Counted from the stretch's first letter, positions 9,409 through 20,425 are shown. The stretch: DNA of 64,000 nucleotides from Boseongicola sp. (GCA_028824715.1 JAPPCV010000113.1:1-64000); one strand, 5' to 3'. Notes: generated from the sequence alone by a model not told the origin. Numbers and translations: made by a program.

Positions 9409-10050
9409 TCAGATTGTTGCGGACGCCTGCCTCAGTTTTCTTGCCATTTCGACAGCCGTTCGCGCCGACTCGATGAGCACCGATTTTGGCGCGGTTTCCC
9501 ATTCATCGGGTTGCAGGCCCCGCTTGATCCGGACGTGCGCCAATGCATGATCCAAAGTCGGGAACATCCCGGGCCGGTTCAGATGGAGGTAGAGTGCGAC
9601 AAGTGCGGTCGAACGGCTCCGGCCGCCACGGCAATGGACAAGTACATTCCCCTTGGCACGTCGAGGATAACTGGGCCTTTCCGGAATGACCTGGCGAATG
9701 GCGCCATCAAGCAGGAGATAGGCTGCGAACATCATGCCTTCGGAATTCCCGTGCCCGTCCACCAGTCCGAGCTTGAACACGCGTACCGGCCCTACGCCAT
9801 GGGAACACCTGTTTCCGTCGGCGGGCTCGACCGGATCCGAAACATAGTTGATGTCCAGGTTGATCGCGCAGTTGACGACGATTGCGATGTCATGCTCTCG
9901 CAACAGCCCGAGATCCCTCGCAGCTGCCGTCCCGCCAATGTAGATGCTGCACTTGTCCGGCCCCAATCCAGTCTCTATCAGGCTGATGACCTCGTGCTTG
10001 AAGGCAAGATCGCCGGTTGGCCCGGGGCCGGATTCGTCGTCCTTGAACAT
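9409..10050 (-). CDS. dual-specificity / tyrosine phosphatase-like protein
   Basis: 213 aa, no signal peptide. The cysteine phosphatase P-loop is visible as LVHCRGGRSRSTAL, giving nucleophile Cys140 and Arg146 of the HCx5R motif; a likely general acid Asp is in GLVDGHGNSEG about 40 residues earlier. Early segment IYIGGTAAARDLGLLREHDI matches the DSP fold. Probably dephosphorylates Tyr/Ser/Thr or a small phosphorylated substrate in the cytosol. Monocistronic. Confidence 0.85.
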   Translation of the reverse strand: MFKDDESGPGPTGDLAFKHEVISLIETGLGPDKCSIYIGGTAAARDLGLLREHDIAIVVNCAINLDINYVSDPVEPADGNRCSHGVGPVRVFKLGLVDGHGNSEGMMFAAYLLLDGAIRQVIPERPSYPRRAKGNVLVHCRGGRSRSTALVALYLHLNRPGMFPTLDHALAHVRIKRGLQPDEWETAPKSVLIESARTAVEMARKLRQASATI

Positions 10051-10285
10051 TCATGACCTTTCAAGCGCACGACACGTGCCGTGCATTCAAAGCTGGTTCG
10101 CAATTTCCGATTCATGCACGGCACTGAGCGGTTGACTTCGCCATTTCGAATCTTCGAAACAGGAAGCCATGCCCGCCCGTCCGGCAAGCCCGGCCCCGCC
10201 GGCTACCGGCACACGGCAGTCACCTCACCGGTCTTGACTCCGGAAGAGGCATCGCCAACGGCACCTGAACCGGTCGCCTGTTGCG

Positions 10286-11395
10286 TTACCGCTTGTAGCT
10301 CAACCGCCAGAAGTCCTGCCAATCCTGGCGCTTGTCGAAGTCGTCATGTCCCGTGGCAGCATTGTGCGGAGTCAAACGGTCGGAAAACGGGTTTACGCCG
10401 GATGCTTCCTCGGGGTGCCGTGGCACAGCACTGTTCCCCGACACCTTGCCGTCCCTGGTCATCGGCGAGACGCCTTCCGCCGTCATCATGAAACGCAGAA
10501 ACAGCTTGGCCAAATTGGGGCTCTTTGTGCCGACAGCGATCAGCCCGAAATTCGGGTTGGCGAAACCGATGTAGGGCTTGATGTCCTCGCAGATCTTCAT
10601 GGAGAGCTTTCCAGTGAGCGTGTCACGGTACTTTGCGGTGGAAATCAACCCCATGAAAGGCTCGTCCTGGCCTGGCATGCCAATGGCCTCGGACGCGGCG
10701 GAATCCGAGTCGGTCAGGAGCGGCGAATTGGAAGCGAAGGCCTGCACCCAGCTCGCGGTTGCGCTCTGGGAACCAGTGTCCAATGCCTTGCCGTAGTGCA
10801 TCTCGTATGCGTCTGCGACGGACTGATCCCAATGGGCCTCCATCTGGTTGAACCAGTCAAGATAACCCGGCTTGTTGAGCGGATCGCTCAGGGCAACCTT
10901 GCGGTTCCATTCGGGGTCCGTAAGTGCCCAGATGTTGTCCACCGGACAACTTTCGTACTTTTCGCTGTTGTACGTCCAGACTGCAGGATCCCGGTAGACG
11001 ACCAGTGGATCCCGGGAATCTTCCGGAATCGTGCTCGCCAGGTCTGGAGGCACCCAGCTCATCACGATTCCGCTCGGGACGACTTCAGCCAGCGTTGCCG
11101 CCGCGTCCGCGGACACGATCACGTCGCCCACGACGTTCCCTGATTGCGCTTCCCTTATGACCATTTCGATCTGTGCCGATGAAGGCACCTTGGAACCGAT
11201 GACTTCAATCCCGTACTTTTCCGTGAATGCCTCGGCTGACGTCTTGATTTTCCCGGTGCTTGCATAGGCCGTTATCGCTTCCTCGCCGCGGGCGGCTTCG
11301 ATCAATGCATCGAGGTCGAAGTCCTCCGCCGACAGCGGTGCAGCGAGCGCCAAGAGGGCAACCGAACCAATGAAACTGTTCAATAGTCTGGACAT
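10286..11395 (-). CDS. ABC transporter substrate-binding protein (FbpA/AfuA-like)
   Basis: 369 aa. Signal peptide MSRLLNSFIGSVALLALAAPLSA, then the type II periplasmic binding core with AYASTGKIKTSAEAFTEKYG. The start at 11395 has GGGAG ten bases upstream; the frame opens 75 bases earlier without support. Last gene of a minus-strand permease-ATPase-binding-protein operon, an order less common than binding protein first. Family members bind ferric ion, thiamine or phosphonates; no diagnostic paired tyrosine motif for iron was identified, so the ligand is left open. Confidence 0.8.
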   Translation of the reverse strand: MSRLLNSFIGSVALLALAAPLSAEDFDLDALIEAARGEEAITAYASTGKIKTSAEAFTEKYGIEVIGSKVPSSAQIEMVIREAQSGNVVGDVIVSADAAATLAEVVPSGIVMSWVPPDLASTIPEDSRDPLVVYRDPAVWTYNSEKYESCPVDNIWALTDPEWNRKVALSDPLNKPGYLDWFNQMEAHWDQSVADAYEMHYGKALDTGSQSATASWVQAFASNSPLLTDSDSAASEAIGMPGQDEPFMGLISTAKYRDTLTGKLSMKICEDIKPYIGFANPNFGLIAVGTKSPNLAKLFLRFMMTAEGVSPMTRDGKVSGNSAVPRHPEEASGVNPFSDRLTPHNAATGHDDFDKRQDWQDFWRLSYKR

Positions 11396-11509
11396 TTCAG
11401 GCACTCCCAAGTTGTCTTGTTGCACTTTCGGATAGACGCCTCGTCGCACATTGCCTCGACCGGTCGTCACAATTTCCGCGGTTCTCTTTTGACAATGTGG
11501 CCTGCTCGG

Positions 11510-12616
11510 TCAGCCATTTTCATATGAAATGCGTATCCCGTCAAGGTCGAACAAATGCATCCGGGATTGATCCACTTGAAAATACAGCATTTCTCCCACG
11601 TTGAATTCAGGCGATATGTTTGTCGACACAAAGAGAGGTGCCCCCCCATTGTCCAACTCGACGATCCAGTTCCCCCCTGTCGGAAGGATCCCTGCAACTC
11701 TTGCATGGCTTGTCAGGCAATGGGGGTTGCCCGGCGGTTCGCGCACCGTAAGCCGGATTGTTTCCGGACGAAGGCCGACGGAACCGACATTGTCGATCTT
11801 GGGGAAAGACCTGGTAACGTATTCACCCAAGGTCAGTGACAAGTCCGTGTCTTGGCCGATGGTCACCGGCACCATGTTTATCGGTGGATTGCCGACAAAT
11901 TCTGCGACGAAGAGATTCGCCGGAGAATTGTAGATCTCGTCAGGCGTGCCCACCTGTTGCAAGGACCCTTCGTTCATCACGGCAATGCGTGTCGAGAGCG
12001 TCATTGCTTCCCACTGGTCATGGGTCACGAAGACGATGGTCGTGCCGAATTCACCGTGAATTCGCTTCAACTCTGCGCGCATCTTCAGGCGAAGCCTGGA
12101 ATCCAGGTTCGACAATGGTTCATCCAGCAATAGGACATCTGGCTCGATGACCAACATCCGGGCGAGGGCAACCCGTTGCTGCTGACCACCGGACAGCTGC
12201 GACGGATACCGATCCCGGAACTGCTCGATGTCCAGGGTTGCCATGACAAACCCGGCACGCGCATCCCGTTCGTCTGCCGGAACCTTGCGCAAACGCAGGC
12301 CAAAACTGACATTCCGCTCGACAGTGAGATGCGGCCATAGCGCGTAGCTCTGAAAGACCAGTCCCGCACCACGCTGCTCAGGCGGAACGAAGATGCCCTG
12401 GTCACGTGAATCCAGTACCCGGCCGCCGATCATTATTTCCCCGGCGCTGAGGTTCTCCAGCCCCGCGATCACCCGCAGCGTGGTTGACTTTCCGCAACCC
12501 GAAGGCCCGAGCAAGCACATGAACTCGCCGTCCTGGACCACAAGATCGAGATCCGATATCGCCGGGGCCTGGCTGTCGTACGACTTGCTGACATGGCTGA
12601 GCGTGATGGTGGGCAA
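11510..12616 (-). CDS. ABC transporter ATP-binding protein (FbpC/PotA-type)
   Basis: 368 aa. Walker A GPSGCGKS near residue 40, Q-loop VFQSYALWPHLT, signature [13 protein letters not shown], Walker B VLLLDEPLSNLD, switch His in FVTHDQWEAM. The C-terminal third carries a TOBE-type regulatory domain (VGLRPETIRL). Starts one base after the permease stop, so translation is coupled. Energises the adjacent two-domain permease. Confidence 0.93.
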   Translation of the reverse strand: MPTITLSHVSKSYDSQAPAISDLDLVVQDGEFMCLLGPSGCGKSTTLRVIAGLENLSAGEIMIGGRVLDSRDQGIFVPPEQRGAGLVFQSYALWPHLTVERNVSFGLRLRKVPADERDARAGFVMATLDIEQFRDRYPSQLSGGQQQRVALARMLVIEPDVLLLDEPLSNLDSRLRLKMRAELKRIHGEFGTTIVFVTHDQWEAMTLSTRIAVMNEGSLQQVGTPDEIYNSPANLFVAEFVGNPPINMVPVTIGQDTDLSLTLGEYVTRSFPKIDNVGSVGLRPETIRLTVREPPGNPHCLTSHARVAGILPTGGNWIVELDNGGAPLFVSTNISPEFNVGEMLYFQVDQSRMHLFDLDGIRISYENG

Positions 12617-12617
12617 T

Positions 12618-14480
12618 CTATCCTCCCAGTCCGTCGGCGAGATTCGTCTTGGTCACGTTTTGCACCGCCAGTGTCCCGAAATAGGCCATGGCCGCAATGA
12701 TCAGCACAACTGCATTTGCGGCTTGAGTGTAGTTGTTGTCGATCAGACGCAGGGAATACGTCGTCAGCACGTCGGTCGTGGGCACCGCCAAGACCACGAA
12801 CAAGCTCAACCCCTTGATCCCCGAAATGAAGGGCAGGAGCGTGCCCGTGACGAGCGCGCCTTTCTGGATTGGAAGCACGACGCTCGTCATGCGTCGGAGC
12901 CAACCTGCGCCGGTCATTTGCGCCGCTTCTTCGGGATCCTTTCCCAGCTGCATCATCGCGGAGATTCCTGCCCTCGAAGAGTACGGCATCTGGTCCGCCG
13001 TCAATGCCAGAACAAGGATCAGGCCGGTGCCGTAGAGTGCAGGTATCGGCCCGCGCTGGACGGCAAACAACGACAGGTATGCGACCGCGAACGCTATTCC
13101 AGGCACAAGATAGGGAAAGAAAGTCACATGTCGAAGGAAGCTGGAAATCCAGCGCACCCGCGATCTCACGACCACGTAGCCGACGAGCAGTCCCAGAAGG
13201 CCGGAACACAACGATGCGAATCCGACGATTCGAAGCGTGTTCCATGCCGCCATCCAGAGATCCGGTGTCAGGAGAATGCCGGTCCGCAAGGCGACCGTTT
13301 CGAGATTCCGGCCAATCCAGTAGTCCAGCGTGAAGTTGTCCAAGGAAAAGTCGGCCGGCACCTTCATGATGGTCGAAAGCACCAGCACGAGCAGCGGGAA
13401 ACCCACGGAAATCAGGAAGATCAGTGCTGCGAAGACGGTCGCCGGCAATCTGTAGATCCCCAACGGAGACTTGCGGCTCATCGCGCCCTTGCCCCCGACG
13501 GTCACGAACCTCCGGGATTCACGGACAAGGCGTGCATCGACCAACAGGGAAATGATGCCGATCAGCATGATCGCCCCGGCCAAGACCGCCGCGACACCGC
13601 TTTGGCGGGACGAGATGCTGCGGTAAAGCGACGTTGCAAGCACGTTGTAGTCGACCGGCAATCCCAAGATGTAGTTTACCCCGAACTCGCCGATGCACTT
13701 TGCAAAGATCAGGATGGTAGCCGACAAGAGAGCGGGCAGCATGAGCGGGAAAATGATCTGCACTGCCACTGTCCCCGACTTCGCGCCCAGAATGCGTGCA
13801 CTTTCCTCCAACTGGGAGTCGAAGCTTCTCAAGGCATTGCCGAAGAGCAGGATGACGAACGGCGTATAGTGCAACGCAAGGATGATCGTGATCGGAACCT
13901 GGCCGTATGCCAGCCAGTCCGGAGGCGTGAATCCGAGGCTTTCAAGCCAGCCCTGCTGTCCGCCAACGGTCCGGTTGCGGAACAAGGTGCGCCACACAAG
14001 CGCAAACGTCCAGGAAGGCAGCATGTATGGCACGATCAAGGCTGTGGCAAACCATCGTCGTCCGAACATATCCGAACGACTCAGCAGCCATGCAAGCGGG
14101 ACGCCCAGGGAAAGGGAAACCAGCATGACCCCGGCCGCGACTGACAGCGTGTGCGCAAGCGGTTCCCAGAACAGGACCTGGGCAATTGGCGACGCAAGGG
14201 TTCTGTTCAGGTAGTAGAGCGTCCAGGCGCCAACCTCGGCCTTCGCTCGTCGTGCATCGCCGAACTGCACTTCGACCGCGTCGTGCAGAAGGGTGACAAT
14301 CGGGACAATCACCAGGTATGCGAAGAGCACGACCATCAACGCGCCGATGATGGCTGTGGGTTCCCTCCACCCGACCTTGATGTGATAGCTCAGACGGGCA
14401 CTTCCGCGCATCCCCGCGCGAGAGTTGGACTCGCCTTGTGCAGCAGACTTCGATGGCATCCGGTCGGACTTGCGTTTCAT
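12618..14480 (-). CDS. two-domain ABC permease (FbpB-like)
   Basis: About 620 aa, two fused MetI permease domains of roughly six membrane spans each. Both EAA loops are readable: LEESARILGAKSGTVAVQII in the first half and PEEAAQMTGAGWLRRMTSVV in the second. Such fused permeases are typical of Fe3+, thiamine and some phosphonate importers. I use ATG 14480; a GTG at 14498 is also possible. First gene of the operon. Substrate unknown. Confidence 0.9.
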   Translation of the reverse strand: MKRKSDRMPSKSAAQGESNSRAGMRGSARLSYHIKVGWREPTAIIGALMVVLFAYLVIVPIVTLLHDAVEVQFGDARRAKAEVGAWTLYYLNRTLASPIAQVLFWEPLAHTLSVAAGVMLVSLSLGVPLAWLLSRSDMFGRRWFATALIVPYMLPSWTFALVWRTLFRNRTVGGQQGWLESLGFTPPDWLAYGQVPITIILALHYTPFVILLFGNALRSFDSQLEESARILGAKSGTVAVQIIFPLMLPALLSATILIFAKCIGEFGVNYILGLPVDYNVLATSLYRSISSRQSGVAAVLAGAIMLIGIISLLVDARLVRESRRFVTVGGKGAMSRKSPLGIYRLPATVFAALIFLISVGFPLLVLVLSTIMKVPADFSLDNFTLDYWIGRNLETVALRTGILLTPDLWMAAWNTLRIVGFASLCSGLLGLLVGYVVVRSRVRWISSFLRHVTFFPYLVPGIAFAVAYLSLFAVQRGPIPALYGTGLILVLALTADQMPYSSRAGISAMMQLGKDPEEAAQMTGAGWLRRMTSVVLPIQKGALVTGTLLPFISGIKGLSLFVVLAVPTTDVLTTYSLRLIDNNYTQAANAVVLIIAAMAYFGTLAVQNVTKTNLADGLGG

Positions 14481-14844
14481 GCCTGGTACAATTGGCACAT
14501 CCGGCAGGTTAACAGCCGATCGTGCGCATGACTACCTTGATATGGGCGGGGTCAGCATGATGGCTCAGCCCGAACGTCGGGAACCAGCATGACCCGGAAC
14601 CTTGATCGTGGGCTCCAAGTGAATGTGCATGAAGGGGGACTTCGGACGGCTGGCTGCACCTGGCGACCTCGCGGGACACCCTGGACCGGACGATGCCGGC
14701 TCCCCAGACGGCCCTTGCCTTGAACCGCCACACCTGCCGCGCTTCCGGTGCAGGACCTTCAGTGTCAGGGATCCGGCAGTCAGGACGTGGAGCCATCGGG
14801 CGGCGCGGCGATCGAGATCGATGCCGATGTTGCGGGTCGCGGGC

Positions 14845-14967
14845 CGGCTTGCGCTTCATGATGCCGCCGCCGCCCGGGAACGGCTCGGTGTACACGTCAT
14901 GAGGCGTCATCGCCGCGATGATCGCGACGTTCCCGGCGTGTTCGTGCGTGCCGGACTTGTCATGGAT
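14845..14967 (-). pseudogene. relic of a D12-class DNA adenine methylase (N-terminus)
   Basis: Minus-strand translation contains IIAAMTPHDVYTEPFPGGGG followed by IMKRKPA, matching the start of Dam-type adenine methylases, where HDxYVEPFxGGG is the SAM-binding motif I. The frame then shifts; GIDLD in another frame may be the next conserved block. No DPPY motif is found downstream and no start or body of an intact enzyme exists. Probably a prophage leftover. The remainder of 14481-14995 shows no gene. Confidence 0.4.
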
Positions 14968-14995
14968 CGGCGTGAAAGATGCTCGTTCCAGACGG

Positions 14996-16381
14996 TCAGG
15001 GCGAAACGGACGTGCGAGCGAAAGTCGATTCGGCAGCATCAAGACCGCTTGTCGCCAACCAGGACGTCCAGGCCCGCTTGGCGCGGTCGGTGTATGCCTT
15101 GTACCGGTCGCGGCGTCCGCGTCGACCACCCCGGGCATCAATGGGCGGGAACAGGCCGAAATTGACATTCATCGGTTGAAAGGTGCGCGCCTCGGCCCCG
15201 CCGGTGACATGATTGACGAGCGCCCCGATGGCTGTGGTGTGCGGCGCGGGCGGCAGTGACCGACCGGTCATCGTCGCGGCCGCCATGCAACCGGCCATCA
15301 GTCCCATTGCCGCGGACTCCACGTAGCCTTCGACTCCGGTGATTTGCCCAGCAAACCTGATGTGCGGCTTTGAGCGAAGACGCATCTGTTCGTCGAGCAG
15401 TCGGGGGGAATTGATGAACGTGTTCCTGTGAATGCCGCCAAGACGAGCAAACCTGGCATTCTTCAATCCAGGAATCATTTTAAAAACATTAACTTGTGCG
15501 CCATATTTCATCTTTGTCTGAAATCCTACGATGTTGAACAGCGTGCCAAGCTTGTTGTCGCGTCTGAGCTGAACGACGGCGTAGGGCCTTTGATCCGGTG
15601 CATGCGTGTTGGTCAGCCCGACCGGCTTCATCGGTCCATGGCGCAGGGTCTCGCGACCGCGCTCGGCCATTACCTCAATTGGCAGGCAACCGTCAAAATA
15701 TCGTGCTGTCTCCCCGACACGAAATTCCATCTTTTCGGCTTGAAGCAGGGCATCCACGAAAGCTTCGTACTCGTCTCTCGTCAATGGACAGTTGATGTAG
15801 GCCTTGCGCTCGTCTTGCGTCTCGCCCTTGTCATAGCGCGATTGTTCCCAGGCAACGGACATGTCCACGCTGTCCGCGTAGACGATCGGGGCTATGGCAT
15901 CAAAGAAGGCCAGGCTCTCTTCGCCGCTTTCTGCCTGCAGTGCTTCGCCCAGAGCGCTCGAGGTAAGCGGGCCGGTCGCGAAGATCCATTGGCCGTCTTC
16001 GGGCAGGTTCGTGATCTCTCCTGTTTCGAGGGTGACATTTGCGTGCGACAGCAGCCTTGATGTCACGGCATCTGCAAATGCCTCGCGGTCCACCGCGAGC
16101 GCACCGCCAGCGGGAATCCGGTGGCGATCACCTGCCTCGATGACAATTCCGCCGGCTTGCCTCATTTCCCAGTGCAGAAGGCCTACGGCATTGTGCTCGT
16201 CATCGTCGGACCGAAACGAATTCGAGCAAACCAGCTCGGCCAGCTTTCCGGTCTTGTGGGCAAAGGTGCCGCAACTTGGTCGCATCTCGTGCAAGACAAC
16301 CTGGACGCCCCGCTGGGCTGCCTGCCATGCTGCTTCGGACCCTGCGAGGCCGCCGCCAACGATATGAAGCGGTTCGGACAT
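14996..16381 (-). CDS. trmFO: methylenetetrahydrofolate-tRNA-(uracil-5-)-methyltransferase TrmFO
   Basis: 461 aa. FAD- and folate-dependent enzyme that forms m5U54 in the T-loop of tRNA. N-terminal dinucleotide-binding [19 protein letters not shown], then [18 protein letters not shown] and the C-terminal [16 protein letters not shown] 16381 begins [11 protein letters not shown] as in the family; the frame is open to 16486 but without support. Lies 204 bases downstream of gyrA on the same strand. Confidence 0.94.
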   Translation of the reverse strand: MSEPLHIVGGGLAGSEAAWQAAQRGVQVVLHEMRPSCGTFAHKTGKLAELVCSNSFRSDDDEHNAVGLLHWEMRQAGGIVIEAGDRHRIPAGGALAVDREAFADAVTSRLLSHANVTLETGEITNLPEDGQWIFATGPLTSSALGEALQAESGEESLAFFDAIAPIVYADSVDMSVAWEQSRYDKGETQDERKAYINCPLTRDEYEAFVDALLQAEKMEFRVGETARYFDGCLPIEVMAERGRETLRHGPMKPVGLTNTHAPDQRPYAVVQLRRDNKLGTLFNIVGFQTKMKYGAQVNVFKMIPGLKNARFARLGGIHRNTFINSPRLLDEQMRLRSKPHIRFAGQITGVEGYVESAAMGLMAGCMAAATMTGRSLPPAPHTTAIGALVNHVTGGAEARTFQPMNVNFGLFPPIDARGGRRGRRDRYKAYTDRAKRAWTSWLATSGLDAAESTFARTSVSP

Positions 16382-16585
16382 GACCGCGATGTAGCGCTCG
16401 CGACACGACTTTGAAAGGGGAACGTCCGTTCCATTCGGCACACGGCCCGGCCGTGTGGTGGCAAGCGGCAAGGTGCTCCATTCCACACGCCAGTCCCGGA
16501 CGCCAAATCTGCAGGTCGGCCACGGATGTCAGCCAGGACAGGTCGAGATCGGGACCACGGCGAAAGTCCAATTGTCAGTAGCAGG

Positions 16586-19309
16586 CTATGCGCCTTCCTC
16601 TTCGCCCTGATCTGCAATCCGTGCAACCGAGACGACCTTTTCGCCTTCGGATGCATTCAGGACTTTGACGCCACCGGCCGTGCGCGACCGGAAGGAGATG
16701 TCTTCGATCGGAACGCGGATGGACTGGCCGGTCGACGTTGCCATCATGATCTGGTCGGACACGTCCACGGGGAAGGACGCTACCAGAGGGCCGTCGCGCA
16801 GGCCCTTGTCCATGGCGAGGACACCTTGGCCGCCACGCTGGCGCACGGGATAGCCGTGGCTGGAAGACAGTTTGCCGGTCCCGCCGGACGTGATCGTCAG
16901 GATCAGGTCCTCGGCTGCGGACATTTCCGAGTAGCGCTTGGGCGAAAGCCGGCTGACCGCTGGCGCATCTTCGTCTGCATCAGCGTCGTCATCCGGCATG
17001 CCGGCCATCTGGCGCCTCTGCTTCAGGTAGGCGCCCCGCTCGGACGGATCGGCATCGAAATGCCGGACCACGGCCATGGACACGACGTGGTCGCCATCAG
17101 CCAGCTTGATTCCGCGAACACCGGTTGAACCACGGCCCTTGAAGACGCGCACGGCAGTTGTCGGGAAGCGAATGGCGCGCCCTCGTGCCGTTACCAGCAT
17201 TACGTCATCGTTTTCCGTGCATATTCGAGCGTTTACGAGAGATACTTCATCAGGAAGCCTCATCGCGATCTTGCCATTCGACTTGACGTTTGTGAAATCG
17301 CTGAGGGCGTTGCGTCGCACGTCGCCGTCCGAAATCGCGAAGAAAATCTGCAACTGGTCCCATTCCTCCTCATCACGGTCGGTTGGCATGATCGCCGCAA
17401 TCGACACGCCCGTTGGAATCGGCAGGATGTTGACGATGGCCTTGCCGCGCGAAGTGCGTCCGCCCAGGGGCAATCGCCATGTCTTGAGCTTGTACACCAT
17501 CCCGTCTGTCGTGAAGAACAGGAGCTGGGCATGCGTGCTGGCCACGAACAGGGTGGTGACAACATCGTCGTCCTTGAGCGAGCCGCCCGACAGGCCCTTG
17601 CCACCACGTTTCTGGGACCGGAATTCCGCCAGCGCCGTCCGCTTGATATATCCTTCTGCTGTGACGGTGACAACCATGTCCTCGCGCTCAATCAGGTCTT
17701 CGTCCTCGAGATCGCCGTCCCAATCGATGATTTCGCTGCGGCGTGGCACGGCGAACCGTTCCCGGACGTCACGGAGCTCGTCAGATATGATCGCCATGAT
17801 GCGTTCGCGAGATGAGAGGATATCCAAGTAATCCTTAATGCTTGCGGCCAGTTCTTCAAGTTCGTCCGTTACTTCCCTGACCCCGATCTGTGTGAGGCGG
17901 TTCAGGCGGAGGTCCAGAATGGCGCGAGCCTGGACTTCTGAAAGGTTGTAAGTGCCGTCCTCGTTGATCATATGGTTGGGATCGTCAATCAGTTGAATGT
18001 ACTCGGCAATTTCCCTGGCCGGCCAGCGCCGCTCCATCAGCCTTGCGCGCGCTTCCGCCGCGTCTGCAGAGGCGCGGATCGTTGCAACCACTTCGTCCAC
18101 GTTGGACACGGCCACCGCAAGACCGCATAGTACATGACTTCGTTCGCGCGCCCTGCGCAGGTCGAAGGCGGTGCGGCGCGCTACAACTTCTTCCCGGAAC
18201 TCTATGAAACAAGAGAGAAAGTCGCGGAGAGTGAGTTGTTCCGGGCGGCCGTGGTTCAAGGCCAGCATGTTGCAGCCGAAAGAGGTCTGCATAGGCGTAA
18301 AGCGGTACAATTGGTTGAGGACGATTTCGGGAGTCGCATCGCGCTTCAGTTCAACAACCACGCGCACGCCGATGCGGTCGCTTTCGTCGGTGACCGAAGA
18401 GATGCCCTCGATCCTCTTTTCACGCACGAGTTCCGCGATCTTCTCGATCATCGCCGCCTTGTTGACCTGATAGGGGACTTCATCGACGACTATTGCGAAG
18501 CGATCCTTGCGCACCTCCTCAACGCGGGTCTTTGCCCGAGTGATAACGCTGCCGCGCCCTTCCAGATACGCCTTGCGAGATCCGGAACGGCCGAGGATCA
18601 GGCCTCCCGTCGGGAAGTCCGGCCCAGGAACGATTTCGATCAGGCGCTCGGAAGAGACGTCAGGATCCTCGATGAGCGCTAGCGTGGCATCGATGACCTC
18701 GCCCAGATTGTGTGGCGGAATGTTGGTCGCCATCCCGACGGCGATTCCGCCCGCGCCGTTGACGAGCATGTTTGGAAAGCGCACGGGCAGGACCGTGGGT
18801 TCATGGTCCTTGCCGTCGTAATTGTCCGTAAAGTCAACGGTTTCCTTCTCGATGTCGGCAAGAAGGGCAGAGGCGGGCCGATCCATGCGGACTTCGGTGT
18901 ACCGCATGGCGGCCGGGTTGTCGCCGTCCATCGATCCAAAGTTTCCCTGGCCGTCAAGCAGCGGCAGCGACATTGAGAAGGGCTGCGCCATGCGCACGAG
19001 CGCGTCGTAAATGGCACCGTCGCCATGGGGGTGGTACTTGCCCATGGTGTCGCCGACAGGCCGTGCGGACTTGCGATACGGCTTGTCATGCGTATTCCCG
19101 GTCTCGTGCATCGCATAGAGAATTCGGCGATGCACGGGCTTCAAGCCATCCCGCAGGTCGGGAATGGCTCGGGAGACGATCACGCTCATCGAGTAGTCGA
19201 GATACGAGGTTCGCATCTCGTCCTCGATCGTGACCGTCGGACCGTCGTAGCGGGGCGGAACGGGCGGGAGTTCTTCCGTTTCTTCCGATGTTTCAGTGGT
19301 GTCGCTCAA
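16586..19309 (-). CDS. gyrA: DNA gyrase subunit A
   Basis: 907 aa. Breakage-rejoining subunit of gyrase. Catalytic Tyr137 in [10 protein letters not shown]; quinolone-resistance region [12 protein letters not shown] at residues 91-102; C-terminal beta-pinwheel with a GyrA-box-like QRGGQG. The residue equivalent to E. coli Ser83 is Gly (residue 98, codon GGT at 19016-19018), while the Asp87 equivalent (102) is kept. N-terminal tail of about 25 residues is Glu/Thr/Pro-rich. Monocistronic by spacing. Confidence 0.97.
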   Translation of the reverse strand: MSDTTETSEETEELPPVPPRYDGPTVTIEDEMRTSYLDYSMSVIVSRAIPDLRDGLKPVHRRILYAMHETGNTHDKPYRKSARPVGDTMGKYHPHGDGAIYDALVRMAQPFSMSLPLLDGQGNFGSMDGDNPAAMRYTEVRMDRPASALLADIEKETVDFTDNYDGKDHEPTVLPVRFPNMLVNGAGGIAVGMATNIPPHNLGEVIDATLALIEDPDVSSERLIEIVPGPDFPTGGLILGRSGSRKAYLEGRGSVITRAKTRVEEVRKDRFAIVVDEVPYQVNKAAMIEKIAELVREKRIEGISSVTDESDRIGVRVVVELKRDATPEIVLNQLYRFTPMQTSFGCNMLALNHGRPEQLTLRDFLSCFIEFREEVVARRTAFDLRRARERSHVLCGLAVAVSNVDEVVATIRASADAAEARARLMERRWPAREIAEYIQLIDDPNHMINEDGTYNLSEVQARAILDLRLNRLTQIGVREVTDELEELAASIKDYLDILSSRERIMAIISDELRDVRERFAVPRRSEIIDWDGDLEDEDLIEREDMVVTVTAEGYIKRTALAEFRSQKRGGKGLSGGSLKDDDVVTTLFVASTHAQLLFFTTDGMVYKLKTWRLPLGGRTSRGKAIVNILPIPTGVSIAAIMPTDRDEEEWDQLQIFFAISDGDVRRNALSDFTNVKSNGKIAMRLPDEVSLVNARICTENDDVMLVTARGRAIRFPTTAVRVFKGRGSTGVRGIKLADGDHVVSMAVVRHFDADPSERGAYLKQRRQMAGMPDDDADADEDAPAVSRLSPKRYSEMSAAEDLILTITSGGTGKLSSSHGYPVRQRGGQGVLAMDKGLRDGPLVASFPVDVSDQIMMATSTGQSIRVPIEDISFRSRTAGGVKVLNASEGEKVVSVARIADQGEEEGA

Positions 19310-19546
19310 GAAGTTGCCTTTTCTTCACCGATAGACCATATGTCGTTACCCGCACCATATCAGACGCCATTGATGGTGTGCAACGGAAGACTTGTTTCGT
19401 GGCGCGGTGTCGTGAATTCCGGTGCGCACGTTCAGGGCGGGAACCGCTGGCCACAGACCGAATTGGGGTCCGCCCTGATTCAGTGAGAATGACATCCTAA
19501 GCCCAATTCTGTTGCCTTAAGCAAATCTCGGGATGATCTCGGGCGT

Positions 19547-20125
19547 TCAGCCGTGCTGCCGGCGCGACACCTGGACGCACTTGCGGAGGGAATAGCCGCT
19601 CATCTCCTGCCTGACACCCCGCGACCTGGCCTGGCCGCAGCTTGAGACGACGCGTTCCTTGAGGATCTCGTCAATCACGCCGGTTGCCTGGCCCTCAGGG
19701 GGAATGGCGCCGGAACTGATGATCCGGCGGAGCATGACACGCACGTCCTGCACGAAGGACAGTCGGCCGGGATCCTCCCCGGCCTTTTCGGCGATCTCGA
19801 TCTCCCACCGCTCGTGGTAAAGCGCCGCGAGCTCGACGGCTGGTGCGGCACGGCGGCCGGGCAGGGTGGCGGCGGGCATCGTGGCCTCGTCGGCGCCCTC
19901 GATCCGGTAGGCGACGATTCGCACCGAAAGCTCGCTCCGGCTTCGCCGACGGTTACGGGCCGCGAACACAGCGGAAAGCCGCAACAGCAGCGGTCCGCGA
20001 ACACCAGCATGGCGAGCGACAGGTGCACGAGCAACCGTTCGGCCTGTTCCGCCTCGCTCTCCGCGAGCGGCCCGGCATGCTAGGCGAACGCCGCGTGCGT
20101 GCCGAGCACCAGCATCGCCATGACC
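19547..20125 (-). pseudogene. degenerate IS4-family transposase
   Basis: Two minus-strand frames together give an IS4-type transposase. One carries GPLAESEAEQAERLLVHLSL then AMLVFADRC (compare GMLVLADRGF of intact enzymes), preceded by an in-frame TAG; the other carries VRIVAYRIEG, ELAALYHERWEIE and the C-terminal RLSFVQDVRVMLRR with LKERVVSSCGQARSRGV. A frameshift lies near 19950, and the region between WEIE and the C-terminus, which should hold the catalytic YREK-type block, is missing. No intact terminal repeats were found. Confidence 0.75.
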
Positions 20126-20149
20126 CGTGCCTGCGGAAAAGCCGCCCAG

Positions 20150-20425
20150 CCGCGTCAACCCCTCCCTACGGCGTGATCCTCGCCATGCTCGGACAAGCCC
20201 TGCGCGTGGCTCCGCGTGGCCACGGTCGCGGGGGGATTCGGACCTTCCACTCGCTTCCCGGCTCTCCGCGGCCGTGACAAGACCGAACCTCCGCTCCCGG
20301 GCCGGTCCATGCGCCGCACCCGGTCGTCAGCCTTGGTGGCAAATCACGCGCCAACGTCCGTTGTCAATTCGAGCCTGCAGAGGACACGCCGCACCGGACA
20401 GTTCGCTTGCTGCCCAAACGGGACA
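20150..20425 (-). repeat. IS-end-like dispersed repeat, copy 1
   Basis: A noncoding stretch of about 276 bases that recurs in opposite orientation at 33481-33783. On the minus strand it begins TGTCCCGTTTGGGCAGCAAG and continues with CGAACTGTCCGGTGCGGCGT; the shared right part includes GCGCAGGGCTTGTCCGAGCA. Repeated TGTCC words resemble IS ends. The copies differ by small indels and an extra central block in copy 2. It abuts the IS4 relic on one side and the LacI relic on the other. Confidence 0.7.

Noticed and set aside
12393..14144. 583-codon plus-strand open frame
   Set aside because: It is the antisense of the two-domain permease; composition is His/Arg/Gln-rich and has no motif.
10286..14480. 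Naming the ABC importer as ferric-iron specific
   Set aside because: Fused permease and ATPase fit FbpBC, but the binding protein shows no clear iron-ligand pattern and no Fur box was seen.
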